From assembly GCA_038230255.1 (NCBI GenBank), contig JBBRNP010000001.1, forward strand, positions 434,001 through 498,000: DNA of 64,000 nucleotides, read 5' to 3'. The position numbers were made by a program, and so were the translations under genes. The notes below the pieces were generated by a model, which was not told where the DNA came from, did not search any database, and worked only from the letters and a program-made list of their open reading frames with translations. Shown here one piece after another: positions 25,233-33,941 of the stretch. This DNA comes from AV40 sp038230255 (GTDB taxonomy: Bacteria > Verrucomicrobiota > Verrucomicrobiia > Chthoniobacterales > UBA10450). The stretch's first letter is position 1; each line of letters starts with the position of its first letter.

Positions 25233-27059
25233 TTGGCCAGGCATTCGAAAGCAAAGAAAGGCCTTCGCCGCTCATCGGCGAAGCATCCGAAATTTAAGCA
25301 AGCCCATCGGGCTCCCGGCAGTAACGGTTCGGCGCTGCGATTGAAAGGCGGAGCGACTATCGCAGCCTTCAAGACCAAGCCAATTACGCGATTGGTGCGC
25401 GCGCGAAGAACAACGCCGGACACATTGCTCAAATCGAAAACTGAAGCTGACGCGGCAGCGGAAATTCAGCTTCGTCTTCGCGAGCTGATCAAACTGGCCA
25501 AAGAGCAAGGGTATCTCACTTTTGATGACCTGAACGAGGCGCTGCCCGAGGGAATAACGGATGCGAATGAGCTCGATGACATCCTGACCCGACTCCGCAA
25601 ACTGGAGATCGATGTCATTGAAGCATCCGACGTTGATCGACAGAAGGAAGTCAAGAAAGACGACGACGAGGAGGAGGAAAAACCGGAGCCGAAACTGGAT
25701 ATTCTGGATGATCCGGTCCGGATGTACCTCAAGCAAATGGGGCAGGTGCCGCTTCTGACCCGCGAGCAGGAAGTCGAAATTTCAAAGCGGATCGAAGAAG
25801 CCGAAAACATGGTGCAAAAGCACATCAATCGTTTCGGATTCACTGCGCGGGCCCATCTCGATCTCGCCCAGAAGCTCACCGAAGGCGGGGAGCGATTCGA
25901 CCGCGTTATTCTCGACAAGAAAATCGAGAGTCGCGAGCGATACATGAAAATTCTGCCGCGATTGTGCAAGCAGGTCGAAAAATTAGGCGACGCGATCACG
26001 CAGAATTACGCAAAGCTTTCGAGTAATTCTTCCAAAAAAGACAGCAAGCGAGTGAAAGCGTTTCAGCGAACACTGGGTTCTTTGCAACGGCTCTATCCAA
26101 AATTTTATTTCAAGCAAAAGGTCACCGAGGAATTCGTTCATCTGGCCGATGAGCATTATCAAACTTTGGTGAGCGTTCAGGGTGAATTAGCGAAGCATCG
26201 CCGCGGTTCAGGAGCGCGCTCGCCCGCCGGAATCAAATCGCGCGACTTGGAGAAAGCGCTCTGGCTTTCGGTCGATGAGTACGCGGAGCAATACCAGTCC
26301 CTGAAAGACTGGCTTCGCAAAGCGCTTCGAGCCAAGACCGAGATGGTCGAAGCGAATCTTCGACTCGTCATTTCGATTGCCAAAAAATATACCAACCGGG
26401 GTTTGTCGTTTCTGGATCTGATTCAGGAAGGAAACATGGGGTTGATGAAGGCGGTCGAGAAATTCGAATATCGCCGCGGTTATAAATTTTCGACCTACGC
26501 AACCTGGTGGATTCGCCAGGCTATTACCCGCTCGATCGCCGATCAGGCCCGCACCATCCGCATTCCCGTGCACATGATCGAGACGATCAACAAGTTGATG
26601 CGGGTGCAGAAACAATTGGTCCAGGAATATGGCCGGGAGCCCACGCCTGAAGAAGTTGCGGAGGAAATCTTGTTGCCGGTGGATCGTGTTCGGGCGGTCT
26701 TAAAAATGGCACAGCAACCGATCTCGCTTCAGTCGCCGGTGGGCGAAAGCGAGGAGACAAATTTTGGCGATTTCATCGAAGACAAAGGCGCTGAAAATCC
26801 GTGCGACATGACGGCAATTGTGCTGCTCAAGGAAAAGATCAAGGATGTCCTTGAAACGCTGACCGAACGGGAACGTCAGGTTCTCGAACAACGCTTTGGA
26901 TTGGTGGACGGCTACAGCCGCACCCTGGAGGAAGTCGGCCGCCAATTTCGGGTGACCCGCGAGCGTATTCGCCAGATCGAGGCGAAAGCGTTGCGGAAGA
27001 TGCGACATCCGACCCGTATTCGGCAGTTGGAAGGATTTTTAGAAGCGCCTGAAGCGTAA
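25233..27059 (+). CDS. rpoD: RNA polymerase primary sigma factor (sigma-70, RpoD)
   Basis: 608 residues. The start is a TTG (LARHSKAKKGLRR); no ATG exists before the conserved part, so the exact start is uncertain. The basic N-terminus is followed by a region 1.1-like helix set and an acidic stretch (KKDDDEEEEKPEPK). Region 1.2 follows (DDPVRMYLKQMGQVPLLTREQE), then a non-conserved spacer, region 2 with NLRLVISIAKKYTNRGLSFL and KFSTYATWWIRQAITRSIAD (-10 recognition), region 3, and region 4.2 with RTLEEVGRQFRVTRERIRQI (-35 recognition). Housekeeping promoters should therefore follow the TTGACA/TATAAT pattern. Confidence 0.95.
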   Translation: MARHSKAKKGLRRSSAKHPKFKQAHRAPGSNGSALRLKGGATIAAFKTKPITRLVRARRTTPDTLLKSKTEADAAAEIQLRLRELIKLAKEQGYLTFDDLNEALPEGITDANELDDILTRLRKLEIDVIEASDVDRQKEVKKDDDEEEEKPEPKLDILDDPVRMYLKQMGQVPLLTREQEVEISKRIEEAENMVQKHINRFGFTARAHLDLAQKLTEGGERFDRVILDKKIESRERYMKILPRLCKQVEKLGDAITQNYAKLSSNSSKKDSKRVKAFQRTLGSLQRLYPKFYFKQKVTEEFVHLADEHYQTLVSVQGELAKHRRGSGARSPAGIKSRDLEKALWLSVDEYAEQYQSLKDWLRKALRAKTEMVEANLRLVISIAKKYTNRGLSFLDLIQEGNMGLMKAVEKFEYRRGYKFSTYATWWIRQAITRSIADQARTIRIPVHMIETINKLMRVQKQLVQEYGREPTPEEVAEEILLPVDRVRAVLKMAQQPISLQSPVGESEETNFGDFIEDKGAENPCDMTAIVLLKEKIKDVLETLTERERQVLEQRFGLVDGYSRTLEEVGRQFRVTRERIRQIEAKALRKMRHPTRIRQLEGFLEAPEA

Positions 27060-27063
27060 GACG

Positions 27064-27480
27064 TTGCCGGATGCACAGCGGCCGCAACTTTCGGGAATCG
27101 ATTTTGTTCAATTCGCGAAGGAAATGAAACGCGAAGACGACCAACAACTATGGGATCTCCTGGGCAAGGCTAAGCCAAGCCAGCTTTCGCCTTTTTTCGC
27201 GCGCAACGTTGTGCGGAGAATTCGGGAGCGACCGGCCCGCTTCGAATGGCTCAGCCGTTGGCTTAGTCCCCGGATGCTTGTTCCAGCGGCGGGCGTGGCG
27301 ATCGCAGTGATCGCGACAATCCTAGCCATCCATCAGCCTGCCGGCCGGAACCCGACTGACGGTCCTCCGGATGTGATCGTGAAAATCGATCCGCAGGATT
27401 ACGATGTGGTTGCCGACCTGGACGAATTGTTGGCCACTGAAGATACCAGCTTGTGGGACGACGATACTCAAACATTGTAG
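27064..27480 (+). CDS. single-pass membrane protein of unknown function behind rpoD
   Basis: 138 residues if the TTG 4 bases after the rpoD stop is used; an in-frame ATG at 27124 would give 118. The cytoplasmic part has DDQQLWDLLGKAKPSQLSPF and a basic segment VVRRIRERPARFEW. One membrane helix follows at about 71-90 (MLVPAAGVAIAVIATILAI), then an acidic periplasmic tail ending DLDELLATEDTSLW. Size and topology are those of small anti-sigma or sigma-linked membrane proteins, but no anti-sigma motif is visible. It overlaps the next gene by 28 bases. Confidence 0.6.
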   Translation: MPDAQRPQLSGIDFVQFAKEMKREDDQQLWDLLGKAKPSQLSPFFARNVVRRIRERPARFEWLSRWLSPRMLVPAAGVAIAVIATILAIHQPAGRNPTDGPPDVIVKIDPQDYDVVADLDELLATEDTSLWDDDTQTL

Positions 27481-27989
27481 GCGCAATCGCGACCACCGCG
27501 ATTCTGATCATCGGCTCCGAATTGGTCCAGGCGCAGCCGCAAGGAGGCCAAGGGTCGCATGGGCGCCGCATGGCTCCGCCACGCCACGCTCCTAATCTGA
27601 GCAATCCGCGCGACCGATGGATTGCGATGCCGCCGGAAGAGCGACAAGTCTTTCGAAGGAACGCCGAGCGCTGGATGCAAATGGGCCCGGAGGAGCGGAA
27701 AGTTTTGCGGGAACGGGAAAAAGTATACCGCGCGCGGGTAAGACTGGAAGCGGACACGGCATTGCGTGATTCCGGTTTGCGCTTGGAAGGGGAAAAGCGG
27801 GACCAGTTCGAGCAACGTTACTTGCAGGAAAGGCGCCGGATCGAGCATGCATTGCGACAGGAAACTGAAGCGAAACGCCAGGAACAACTGCCGGTGCTCC
27901 GGGAGCGTTTGAAAAAAGAATTTCAAGAGCCATCGCCCTCAGGTGCATCGATATCCGCACCGGCTGGCTCTTCGTCCCCGAAAAAATAA
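27453..27989 (+). CDS. exported DUF3106-like charged helical protein
   Basis: 178 residues, GTG start overlapping the previous gene by 28 bases. The signal peptide (VGRRYSNIVGAIATTAILII) is followed by a basic Pro/Gly segment. Two repeats of the form WIAMPPEERQVFRRNAERW and WMQMGPEERKVLREREKVY follow, the pattern of DUF3106. The rest is a long charged helix (RLEGEKRDQFEQRYLQERRR ... QEQLPVLRERLKKEF) ending in Ser/Pro/Ala. Likely periplasmic and translationally coupled to the membrane protein before it, so the two may form a complex. Confidence 0.7.
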   Translation: MGRRYSNIVGAIATTAILIIGSELVQAQPQGGQGSHGRRMAPPRHAPNLSNPRDRWIAMPPEERQVFRRNAERWMQMGPEERKVLREREKVYRARVRLEADTALRDSGLRLEGEKRDQFEQRYLQERRRIEHALRQETEAKRQEQLPVLRERLKKEFQEPSPSGASISAPAGSSSPKK

Positions 27990-28017
27990 AAGCCGGCGGG
28001 ACTTTTCACCCGCCGGC
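27981..28017 (-). terminator. Rho-independent terminator for the Gly/Tyr-rich gene
   Basis: Stem GCCGGCGGG (27992-28000) and CCCGCCGGC (28009-28017). Read on the minus strand it is followed by TTTTATTTTTT, so it ends transcription of the gene at 28046-28318; on the plus strand no T-run follows. Confidence 0.85.
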
Positions 28018-28045
28018 CTCGAAAATCTCTTGGCCTCTTAGTTTA

Positions 28046-28318
28046 TTACCAACGGCGGTAATTGTGATATCGATGATGCCGCGAGTAGTAAACCCGATGG
28101 CCGCGATGCCAGTAAAAAGAGGGCCCGATGTAGACGCTCGGCCCATACCCATAATATCCGTGCCGATATGGATAACCGCACCCGGACGAGTAGGGGTATC
28201 CGTAGGAATACGGATATCCGCCGAACCCGATGCCAATAGCAACGCCTGCCTTAGAGCTCGGAGCCGACGCGAACGCGAAGCCGGCTGCCGCCAATCCGAT
28301 CAAAATCAATTTTTTCAT
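28046..28318 (-). CDS. small secreted Gly/Tyr/His-rich protein
   Basis: 90 residues. The start MKKLILIGLAAAGFAFASAP is fixed by a strong Shine-Dalgarno sequence GGGAGGA 7 bases upstream; the open frame beyond it is not needed. After the signal peptide the chain is low complexity: AIGIGFGGYPYSYGYPYSSG, YRHGYYGYGPSVYIGP and a His/Arg/Tyr tail (WHRGHRVYYSRHHRYHN). GYPY units repeat three times. No enzyme fold is possible; it may be a surface coat, metal-binding (many His) or adhesion peptide. It has its own ribosome site and terminator, so it is a monocistronic, probably well-expressed gene. Confidence 0.8.
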   Translation of the reverse strand: MKKLILIGLAAAGFAFASAPSSKAGVAIGIGFGGYPYSYGYPYSSGCGYPYRHGYYGYGPSVYIGPSFYWHRGHRVYYSRHHRYHNYRRW

Positions 28319-28325
28319 GTTATTA

Positions 28326-28332
28326 TCCTCCC
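28326..28332 (-). promoter_or_regulatory. strong ribosome binding site of the Gly/Tyr-rich gene
   Basis: GGGAGGA on the minus strand, 7 bases before the ATG at 28318. It is one of the few near-perfect Shine-Dalgarno sites in the window and decides the start. Confidence 0.8.
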
Positions 28333-28383
28333 AAAACTTCATCCATTGAACACTGATGTAGACCCCAAAGTTGCTCAGTTTAT

Positions 28384-29415
28384 TCACAAGTTCGCAGCGC
28401 GATCGTATTTTGGGTAACCCGTCACGCAAATATCGGGTCCGATCTTTTCAAATTCTACCCGCGCGAGATGCGCGCCATCGTGTGTGCGAACTGCGCCGCG
28501 CCCGCCAAAGGACACGATGGGTCCTCCCGTTAAAATGGGAGCGACATAAATTTGCACCTTATCAATCAGCGACTCGTCTAACGCGTGACCGAGGAGGTTT
28601 CCGCCACCTTCGATCATGACACTGGTTACCTTTTTTTGTCCAAGATCGGCCAGGACCGCGCCAAGCGGCATTTTACGATAAACAAAACTATTCTTGGCGA
28701 AGCGGTCGGTGAAGAAATGAGCGTTACGCGGGAGTTTTCCCGACTCAGTCATCACCACGCGCACCGGTTGACGGACTTGGCGTCGGCCGCGGACGGTTAA
28801 ACGCGGATTGTCGATCCGCAGCGTTTCGGCGCCGATCAAAATCGCGTCGGTTTGTCCGCGCAGTATTTGCGCGTGCCGGCGCGCAGCCGCGCTTGTGATC
28901 CAGCGCGATTTCTTTTCCGAACGGGTCAACCGCCCGTCCAAACTCATTCCGCATTTCGCAATCACGAACGGAATTCCGGTCGCGATCCATTTATTGAATG
29001 ATTCGTTCAACGCGGCGCATTCTTCCGCGAGCACGCCCGCTTCCACTTTTATTCCGGCGTCGCGCAAGATTTGGACGCCGCGTCCCCGATGGCGCGGGTT
29101 TGGATCGGTCGCGCCGATCACGACCGATTTTACACCGGTCCGGATGATCTGATCCGTACACGCGTCCGTGCGACCGGTCGTTGAACACGGCTCCAAGGTG
29201 ACATAGAGCGTGGCGCTTTTCGGGACCTTGCCGCGAAAGTTTCGGAGACACTCTATCTCGGCATGGGGACATCCGGCCTGACGATGGTGTCCGCGGGCGA
29301 CTATTCGTTTCCCAATAGCCAAAACGGCGCCGACCGCGGGATTCGGGCTCGTTTGCCCGAGAGCCTTTCGCGCCTCAGAAAGCGCGCTGCGCATGAACCG
29401 TTCGTCGTTACTCAT
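28384..29415 (-). CDS. ribD: bifunctional riboflavin deaminase/reductase RibD
   Basis: Second and third steps of riboflavin synthesis: deamination of the pyrimidine and NADPH reduction of the ribosyl side chain. The start chosen is MSNDERFMRSALSEARKALG (343 residues). The deaminase zinc site is H51-A-E53 in CPHAEIE with EPCSTTGRTDAC (Cys77, Cys86). The reductase domain begins near IPFVIAKCGMSLDGRL and includes ILIGAETLRIDNPRLTVR and SVMIEGGGNLLGHAL. Other rib genes are not in the window. Confidence 0.95.
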   Translation of the reverse strand: MSNDERFMRSALSEARKALGQTSPNPAVGAVLAIGKRIVARGHHRQAGCPHAEIECLRNFRGKVPKSATLYVTLEPCSTTGRTDACTDQIIRTGVKSVVIGATDPNPRHRGRGVQILRDAGIKVEAGVLAEECAALNESFNKWIATGIPFVIAKCGMSLDGRLTRSEKKSRWITSAAARRHAQILRGQTDAILIGAETLRIDNPRLTVRGRRQVRQPVRVVMTESGKLPRNAHFFTDRFAKNSFVYRKMPLGAVLADLGQKKVTSVMIEGGGNLLGHALDESLIDKVQIYVAPILTGGPIVSFGGRGAVRTHDGAHLARVEFEKIGPDICVTGYPKYDRAANL

Positions 29416-29589
29416 CTTGAGAAGCAAGTATTCGGTGCGACAGAACATGAGCAAATCTTTTCGGGTAACGCCGGTTCAGGTCGGCCGAGCTCAAAGTGAT
29501 GTGATTAGAGGTCGATCCTTAAGACAGAGAGCTTTTCTGCTTGGCGAATCTCTCGCGCCGGACTTACTTAGAGTGAACCCCCAAAAATT

Positions 29590-30627
29590 ATGGCCACCAA
29601 AACTGAAGAAAAATCCGGCGCCGAGAAGGTAACCGCAGCACGAAACAAAAACCTCGACCTCGCCATCCAGCAGATCGCAAAAGACTACGGTGAAGGCGCG
29701 ATCATGCGCCTGGGCGCCGAAAAGATCGTCGACATCGATGTGATTCCGACCGGCAATATTTTGATCGATCGCGCTCTGGGCGTGGGCGGATTTCCACGAG
29801 GCCGCGTGGTTGAAGTTTTTGGCCCGGAGTCTTCCGGCAAGACGACGCTCACCCTCACGGTGATTGCGCAGGCCCAGAAGCGCGGCGGTCTGGCTGCATT
29901 CATCGACGTTGAGCACGCGCTCGATCCGCAGTACGCCAAAACACTTGGTGTGAATCTGGACGACTTGCTTGTTTCGCAGCCCAGTTCCGGCGAAGAAGCG
30001 CTCCGCATTTGCGAAACGCTGATTCGCTCGAATTCGCTCGACGTCATCGTGGTCGATTCGGTTGCAGCGCTGGTGACGCGGGCCGAGCTGGAAGGCGAAA
30101 TCGGCGATGTCACGGTCGGCGCGCAGGCGCGACTGATGAGTGCCGCCTTGCGCAAATTGACCTCGATCATTTCCAAAGCGCGCACCACCTGCATTTTTAC
30201 AAACCAGATCCGCGAAAAAATCGGCGTCATGTTCGGCAATCCGGAAACAACCCCGGGCGGGAAAGCGCTGAAATTTTATGCCAGCGTGCGGATCGACATT
30301 CGCCGGATCGGCGCGATCAAACAGACTGACGGGACCGTCATGGGCAATCGAACGCGCATTAAAGTCGTGAAGAATAAAGTCGCGCCGCCCTTCACCGAAG
30401 CGGAGTTCGACATCATGTACAACGAAGGGATTTCGACGACCGGCTCGTTGCTCGATCTTGCTCTCGAAAAACAGATCATCGAAAAGCGCGGCTCATGGTT
30501 GAATTACAAGGGGACTCAACTGGCGCAGGGACGCGACGCGGCCAAAGAAGTTCTGAAGAGCGACCGCAAGCTTTACGAGGAGATCGAGGCGGCGGTGCAA
30601 GCCAAGCTGAACGAAGAGAAAGAATAA
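29590..30627 (+). CDS. recA: recombinase A
   Basis: Strand-exchange ATPase of homologous recombination and the SOS response, 345 residues. Walker A GPESSGKTTL at 78-87, Walker B with VIVVDSVAAL, and the DNA-binding loop L2 region FTNQIREKIGVMFGNPETT. The C-terminus is acidic (LNEEKE) as usual. The 174 bases before it show no LexA-type palindrome that I can recognise. Confidence 0.98.
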   Translation: MATKTEEKSGAEKVTAARNKNLDLAIQQIAKDYGEGAIMRLGAEKIVDIDVIPTGNILIDRALGVGGFPRGRVVEVFGPESSGKTTLTLTVIAQAQKRGGLAAFIDVEHALDPQYAKTLGVNLDDLLVSQPSSGEEALRICETLIRSNSLDVIVVDSVAALVTRAELEGEIGDVTVGAQARLMSAALRKLTSIISKARTTCIFTNQIREKIGVMFGNPETTPGGKALKFYASVRIDIRRIGAIKQTDGTVMGNRTRIKVVKNKVAPPFTEAEFDIMYNEGISTTGSLLDLALEKQIIEKRGSWLNYKGTQLAQGRDAAKEVLKSDRKLYEEIEAAVQAKLNEEKE

Positions 30628-30638
30628 AGCGCGCTCGT

Positions 30639-30648
30639 AAGATCGACA
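30639..30648 (+). repeat. AAGATCGACA motif overlapping a start codon
   Basis: Exact 10-mer whose last A is the first base of the ATG of the following TPR gene; the intergenic gap after recA is only 20 bases. Confidence 0.8.
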
Positions 30649-32297
30649 TGTTCGCCAAAATCCTCGGTGTAACACTTGCCGTTTCTATTGGACTGTCGGT
30701 CGCAACGATTGGTTCGAGCGCGCCTGCAAAAAAAGAATCGCGGCCCCGTTTGATGCCCGGGCTGGGCGATGTTCATCATCCGGTCTCAACAAAAATTCGC
30801 GAAGCACAGCAGTTCTTCGATCAGGGATTGAAGCTCGTTTACGGTTTTAATCACGACGAGGCGCGGAGGTCCTTTCAACGCGCCGCCGAACTGGATCCGA
30901 AATTGGCGATGGCCTGGTGGGGCGTCGCCCTGACGCTCGGTCCCAATTACAATTTGCCGGTCGATCCCGCGCGCGAGAAAGCCGGTTACGATGCAGGGCA
31001 GCGCGCGCTTTCGTTGCAGGACAATGCGTCTGATCCGGAGCGGGCTTACATCAACGCGCTCGCGGTCCGTTATTCAAACGATCCCAAAGCCGATTTGCAT
31101 CAGCTCGATATCGCTTACCGGGACGCGATGGCGAGGTTGGTGAAAGCCTATCCGGACGATCTCGATGCCGTCACCCTTTATGCGGAAAGCATGATGAATC
31201 TTCATCCCTGGAAACTCTGGTTGCGCGACGGCAAGCCGAACGAAAACACGGAGGAAATTGTTGCGCTCCTCGAGTCCGTCCTGCGACGCGATCCAAATCA
31301 TCTCGGCGCAAACCATTATTACATTCACGCGGTGGAAGCGTCATCTAATCCGGAGCGAGCGTTGCCGAGCGCGGCCCGGCTCGAGAAATTAGCGCCCGCT
31401 GCCGGCCATCTCGTGCACATGCCGGCGCACATCTACGCGCGGGTCGGCCAGCATTCGGCCTCGGCTCATTGTAATCAGGAAGCGGTGAACGCCGACAAAA
31501 AGTTCCTCGCCGCGACCAACCAGCAAGGCGTTTACCCCGGGATGTATTACAGCCACAATTTGCATTTTCTTGCCTACTCCAGTTGCATGAATGGAAAATT
31601 CGCGGAGGCAAAACGCGCCGCGGACGAACTCGCCGCCCATGTCCGGCCGCTGGTAAAGGAGATGCCAATGCTGGAAGGGTTTTTGCCCACGCCGCTCATG
31701 GTCCTGATGGGATTCGAGCGTTGGAACGATATCTTGAAACTTCCGCCGCCTGATCCCTCACTGACTTACACGACCGCGCAGTGGCACTTCGCCCGCGCGA
31801 TGGCGCTGGCCGGTTTGAAGAAAACCGATGAGGCGCAGGCTGAATCAAAATTATTCTTCGCCGAGTTAGCCAAGCTTCCCCGTGACGCCGCCTTTGATCC
31901 GTTAAACGCCGTTACTGAGATCGCGCGCGTTCAGGAGAATTTTCTCCTCGCCGCGATCAAACAAGGCGAGCACGACCGAGGGGAAGAGGCTGAAGTTGTT
32001 GAAGCTCTGGAGCACGCTGTCGCAGCCGAAGACAATCTCAATTACAGCGAGCCGCCGAGCTGGTATCCGCCGGTTCGTCCCGTCCTTGGCCGGGCGTTGC
32101 TCGAACGTGGTCAGGCCGCGTTGGCCGAAAAAGTTTTCCGCGCCGACCTCGAGCGAAATCCGCGACACGGCCGATCGCTAACCGGTTTACGAGATTCACT
32201 GAAAGCGCAAAAACGCGATTACGAGGCCGAACAGATCGACCAGCAACTGCGCGGCGTTACAACGGTCAGTGCCGTGACGTCGGTTAAGCAACACTGA
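30648..32297 (+). CDS. exported TPR-repeat protein
   Basis: 549 residues from ATG 30648; an open frame reaching back into recA is ignored. Signal peptide MFAKILGVTLAVSIGLSVAT. Then HHPVSTKIREAQQFFDQGLK and AWWGVALTLGPNYN, marking a widespread family of TPR proteins of unknown function, with further TPR-like helix pairs (ARRSFQRAAELDPKLAMAWW, LESVLRRDPNHLGANHYYIH, HLVHMPAHIYARVGQHSASA). His-rich segments HYYIHAVEAS and HMPAHIY are conserved in relatives and could bind metal; this is not proven. Its start lies 20 bases after recA, so it may be read from the recA promoter. Confidence 0.82.
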   Translation: MFAKILGVTLAVSIGLSVATIGSSAPAKKESRPRLMPGLGDVHHPVSTKIREAQQFFDQGLKLVYGFNHDEARRSFQRAAELDPKLAMAWWGVALTLGPNYNLPVDPAREKAGYDAGQRALSLQDNASDPERAYINALAVRYSNDPKADLHQLDIAYRDAMARLVKAYPDDLDAVTLYAESMMNLHPWKLWLRDGKPNENTEEIVALLESVLRRDPNHLGANHYYIHAVEASSNPERALPSAARLEKLAPAAGHLVHMPAHIYARVGQHSASAHCNQEAVNADKKFLAATNQQGVYPGMYYSHNLHFLAYSSCMNGKFAEAKRAADELAAHVRPLVKEMPMLEGFLPTPLMVLMGFERWNDILKLPPPDPSLTYTTAQWHFARAMALAGLKKTDEAQAESKLFFAELAKLPRDAAFDPLNAVTEIARVQENFLLAAIKQGEHDRGEEAEVVEALEHAVAAEDNLNYSEPPSWYPPVRPVLGRALLERGQAALAEKVFRADLERNPRHGRSLTGLRDSLKAQKRDYEAEQIDQQLRGVTTVSAVTSVKQH

Positions 32298-32320
32298 GCG
32301 AGAAGGAATAAGGCTTCCTT

Positions 32321-33931
32321 TTACTGCGAACGAAAACGAATTGTGTAAAAGGCGACTGCGTTTTGCCGATCGAAATAGGGCGTGATCTCGGCGTTGCCGC
32401 CCCTCTGTTGAAGTTGATTCACATAGGCGACGTCGTACTTCAGCACGCTGTATTCAGGCGGGTGGGCGAGATAGATGCAATTCGGATCGGCCGGCAACGG
32501 CGGGAGCGTTTGATTGAACTCCCAGAAAGGTTCCGACAGTTGCGGCGCGTCGGTCAGAAAAATCAGCTGTTCATTAAATCCCCAATCCAAACTCACGATG
32601 GTCAGGTCGGATCGATCTCGATTTTCGCGACAAAACTTATCGAAAGATTCGCTCCAACGACCGCGACCGCCAGTTTGTCGAATTAACTCCTGGGTGGCCA
32701 TGATCGTCCGTAACCCACTCAGGCAAACGATCGCGGCCAGCAGAACGGCAATTGTTCGAAACGGAATACTGCTGATCTTCCAAGCGAAGATGACGAGCGC
32801 GGCCAAAATCAATTGCGGAATCGGAAACACCAAAACCGCGTGATGAATTCGCACCGCATCCGGCAGTAGAAAAACGCCGAGCGTGATCAGCAGTGCAGCG
32901 ACAATCAGAAAGACGACTGCGCGTGCCCTCGCAATTTGCTTTCGATAAGCTAAGACGCCGAAAAGAATACAGGCAACGAGGACTGCGATTCCAAGCGCTG
33001 CTCTTGGAGCGGCAGCTCCGGCGTACATTCGTTCGAACACGCCGCCGGCATTCATCAGCCGGTAGAAATGCGAGCCGTCATACATCGACAACAACGTCTT
33101 AAATTTTGTCGCGAGCTCGCCGGGAGCGTTTGGATGCGGACCTGAAATTGTCAGCATCAACATCCTTGGGATTTTCAGCAGCATCGGTCCACCGCCCAGA
33201 GCGAAACCGAAACAAGCCACCGCTAGGGCGGACGAATGTTGTCGAATCGCGGTTGAGAATTTGCGCCAATAACAAATGAGCGCAGCGATGCTGACTGCGA
33301 TCAGGAATACCGCGAAATCGGCTTTGCTGAAGAATCCCAGTCCGGCAAAGAGACCGACGAAGAACGCGTCTCTCAGTGTTCGCTTTTGGTTCCAGCGAAT
33401 CGCGAAATAGAAACAGGCGCAACGGCAAACGAAACTCGGAACGGCAACGCCCCAATCCAGCACCGAAAGGAAAAGAAACGTTGGATCGAAAGCGAGCAAG
33501 GCGCCCGCAAGTAGCGCAGTCGGCAGACCGAGCCAGCGCCACGTGCCCAGCATCAAAAAGAGCAGAGCGATCAGTTGCCAGAATAGATTGGTCGCGCGCA
33601 GCACGGCGACGCTCGCTCCGAAACTGCTGAACGCGGGAATCAGCATCCAGCTCTTTAATGCGCCGAGATATGTTTGGACAAAAAAAGGAAACGGCCGGCC
33701 CGCCAGCATCACAACTTGATGATCAGGCATGTGCTGGCCGTGGACGTGGCCGGTGATGAAATCCTTGGCCATTCCGGCGAAGATCGCCTCGTCATAATAA
33801 AGTCCCGGCGATTTGAAATTCTGTTTGGCCAACAGCCACATCGTTGTGGCCAGCGCCATCCAGAACACCAGGAGAATAACAAACTGGCGCCCAGAACCGC
33901 GTGAGTCTGCTTCCCCAGCTGCTAGCATCAT
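32321..33931 (-). CDS. polytopic membrane glycosyltransferase-like protein
   Basis: 536 residues from ATG 33931 (a second ATG follows at once). About ten to eleven membrane helices; the first outer loop has GLYYDEAIFAGMAKDFITGH, the acidic DE site of the ArnT/PMT GT-C fold. Another loop carries FDPTFLFLSVLDWGVAVPSF. The C-terminal soluble part includes LTIVSLDWGFNEQLIFLTDA. It is likely to move a sugar from a lipid carrier to a periplasmic acceptor; substrate unknown. Transcribed convergently with the TPR gene, with only 23 bases between the stops. Confidence 0.75.
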   Translation of the reverse strand: MMLAAGEADSRGSGRQFVILLVFWMALATTMWLLAKQNFKSPGLYYDEAIFAGMAKDFITGHVHGQHMPDHQVVMLAGRPFPFFVQTYLGALKSWMLIPAFSSFGASVAVLRATNLFWQLIALLFLMLGTWRWLGLPTALLAGALLAFDPTFLFLSVLDWGVAVPSFVCRCACFYFAIRWNQKRTLRDAFFVGLFAGLGFFSKADFAVFLIAVSIAALICYWRKFSTAIRQHSSALAVACFGFALGGGPMLLKIPRMLMLTISGPHPNAPGELATKFKTLLSMYDGSHFYRLMNAGGVFERMYAGAAAPRAALGIAVLVACILFGVLAYRKQIARARAVVFLIVAALLITLGVFLLPDAVRIHHAVLVFPIPQLILAALVIFAWKISSIPFRTIAVLLAAIVCLSGLRTIMATQELIRQTGGRGRWSESFDKFCRENRDRSDLTIVSLDWGFNEQLIFLTDAPQLSEPFWEFNQTLPPLPADPNCIYLAHPPEYSVLKYDVAYVNQLQQRGGNAEITPYFDRQNAVAFYTIRFRSQ

Positions 33932-33941
33932 GTCGCGCCAG

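Noticed and set aside
29416..29589. LexA-type SOS box before recA
   Set aside because: I looked for a GAAC-N7-GTTC or CTG-N10-CAG palindrome in the 174 bases before recA and could not find a convincing one.
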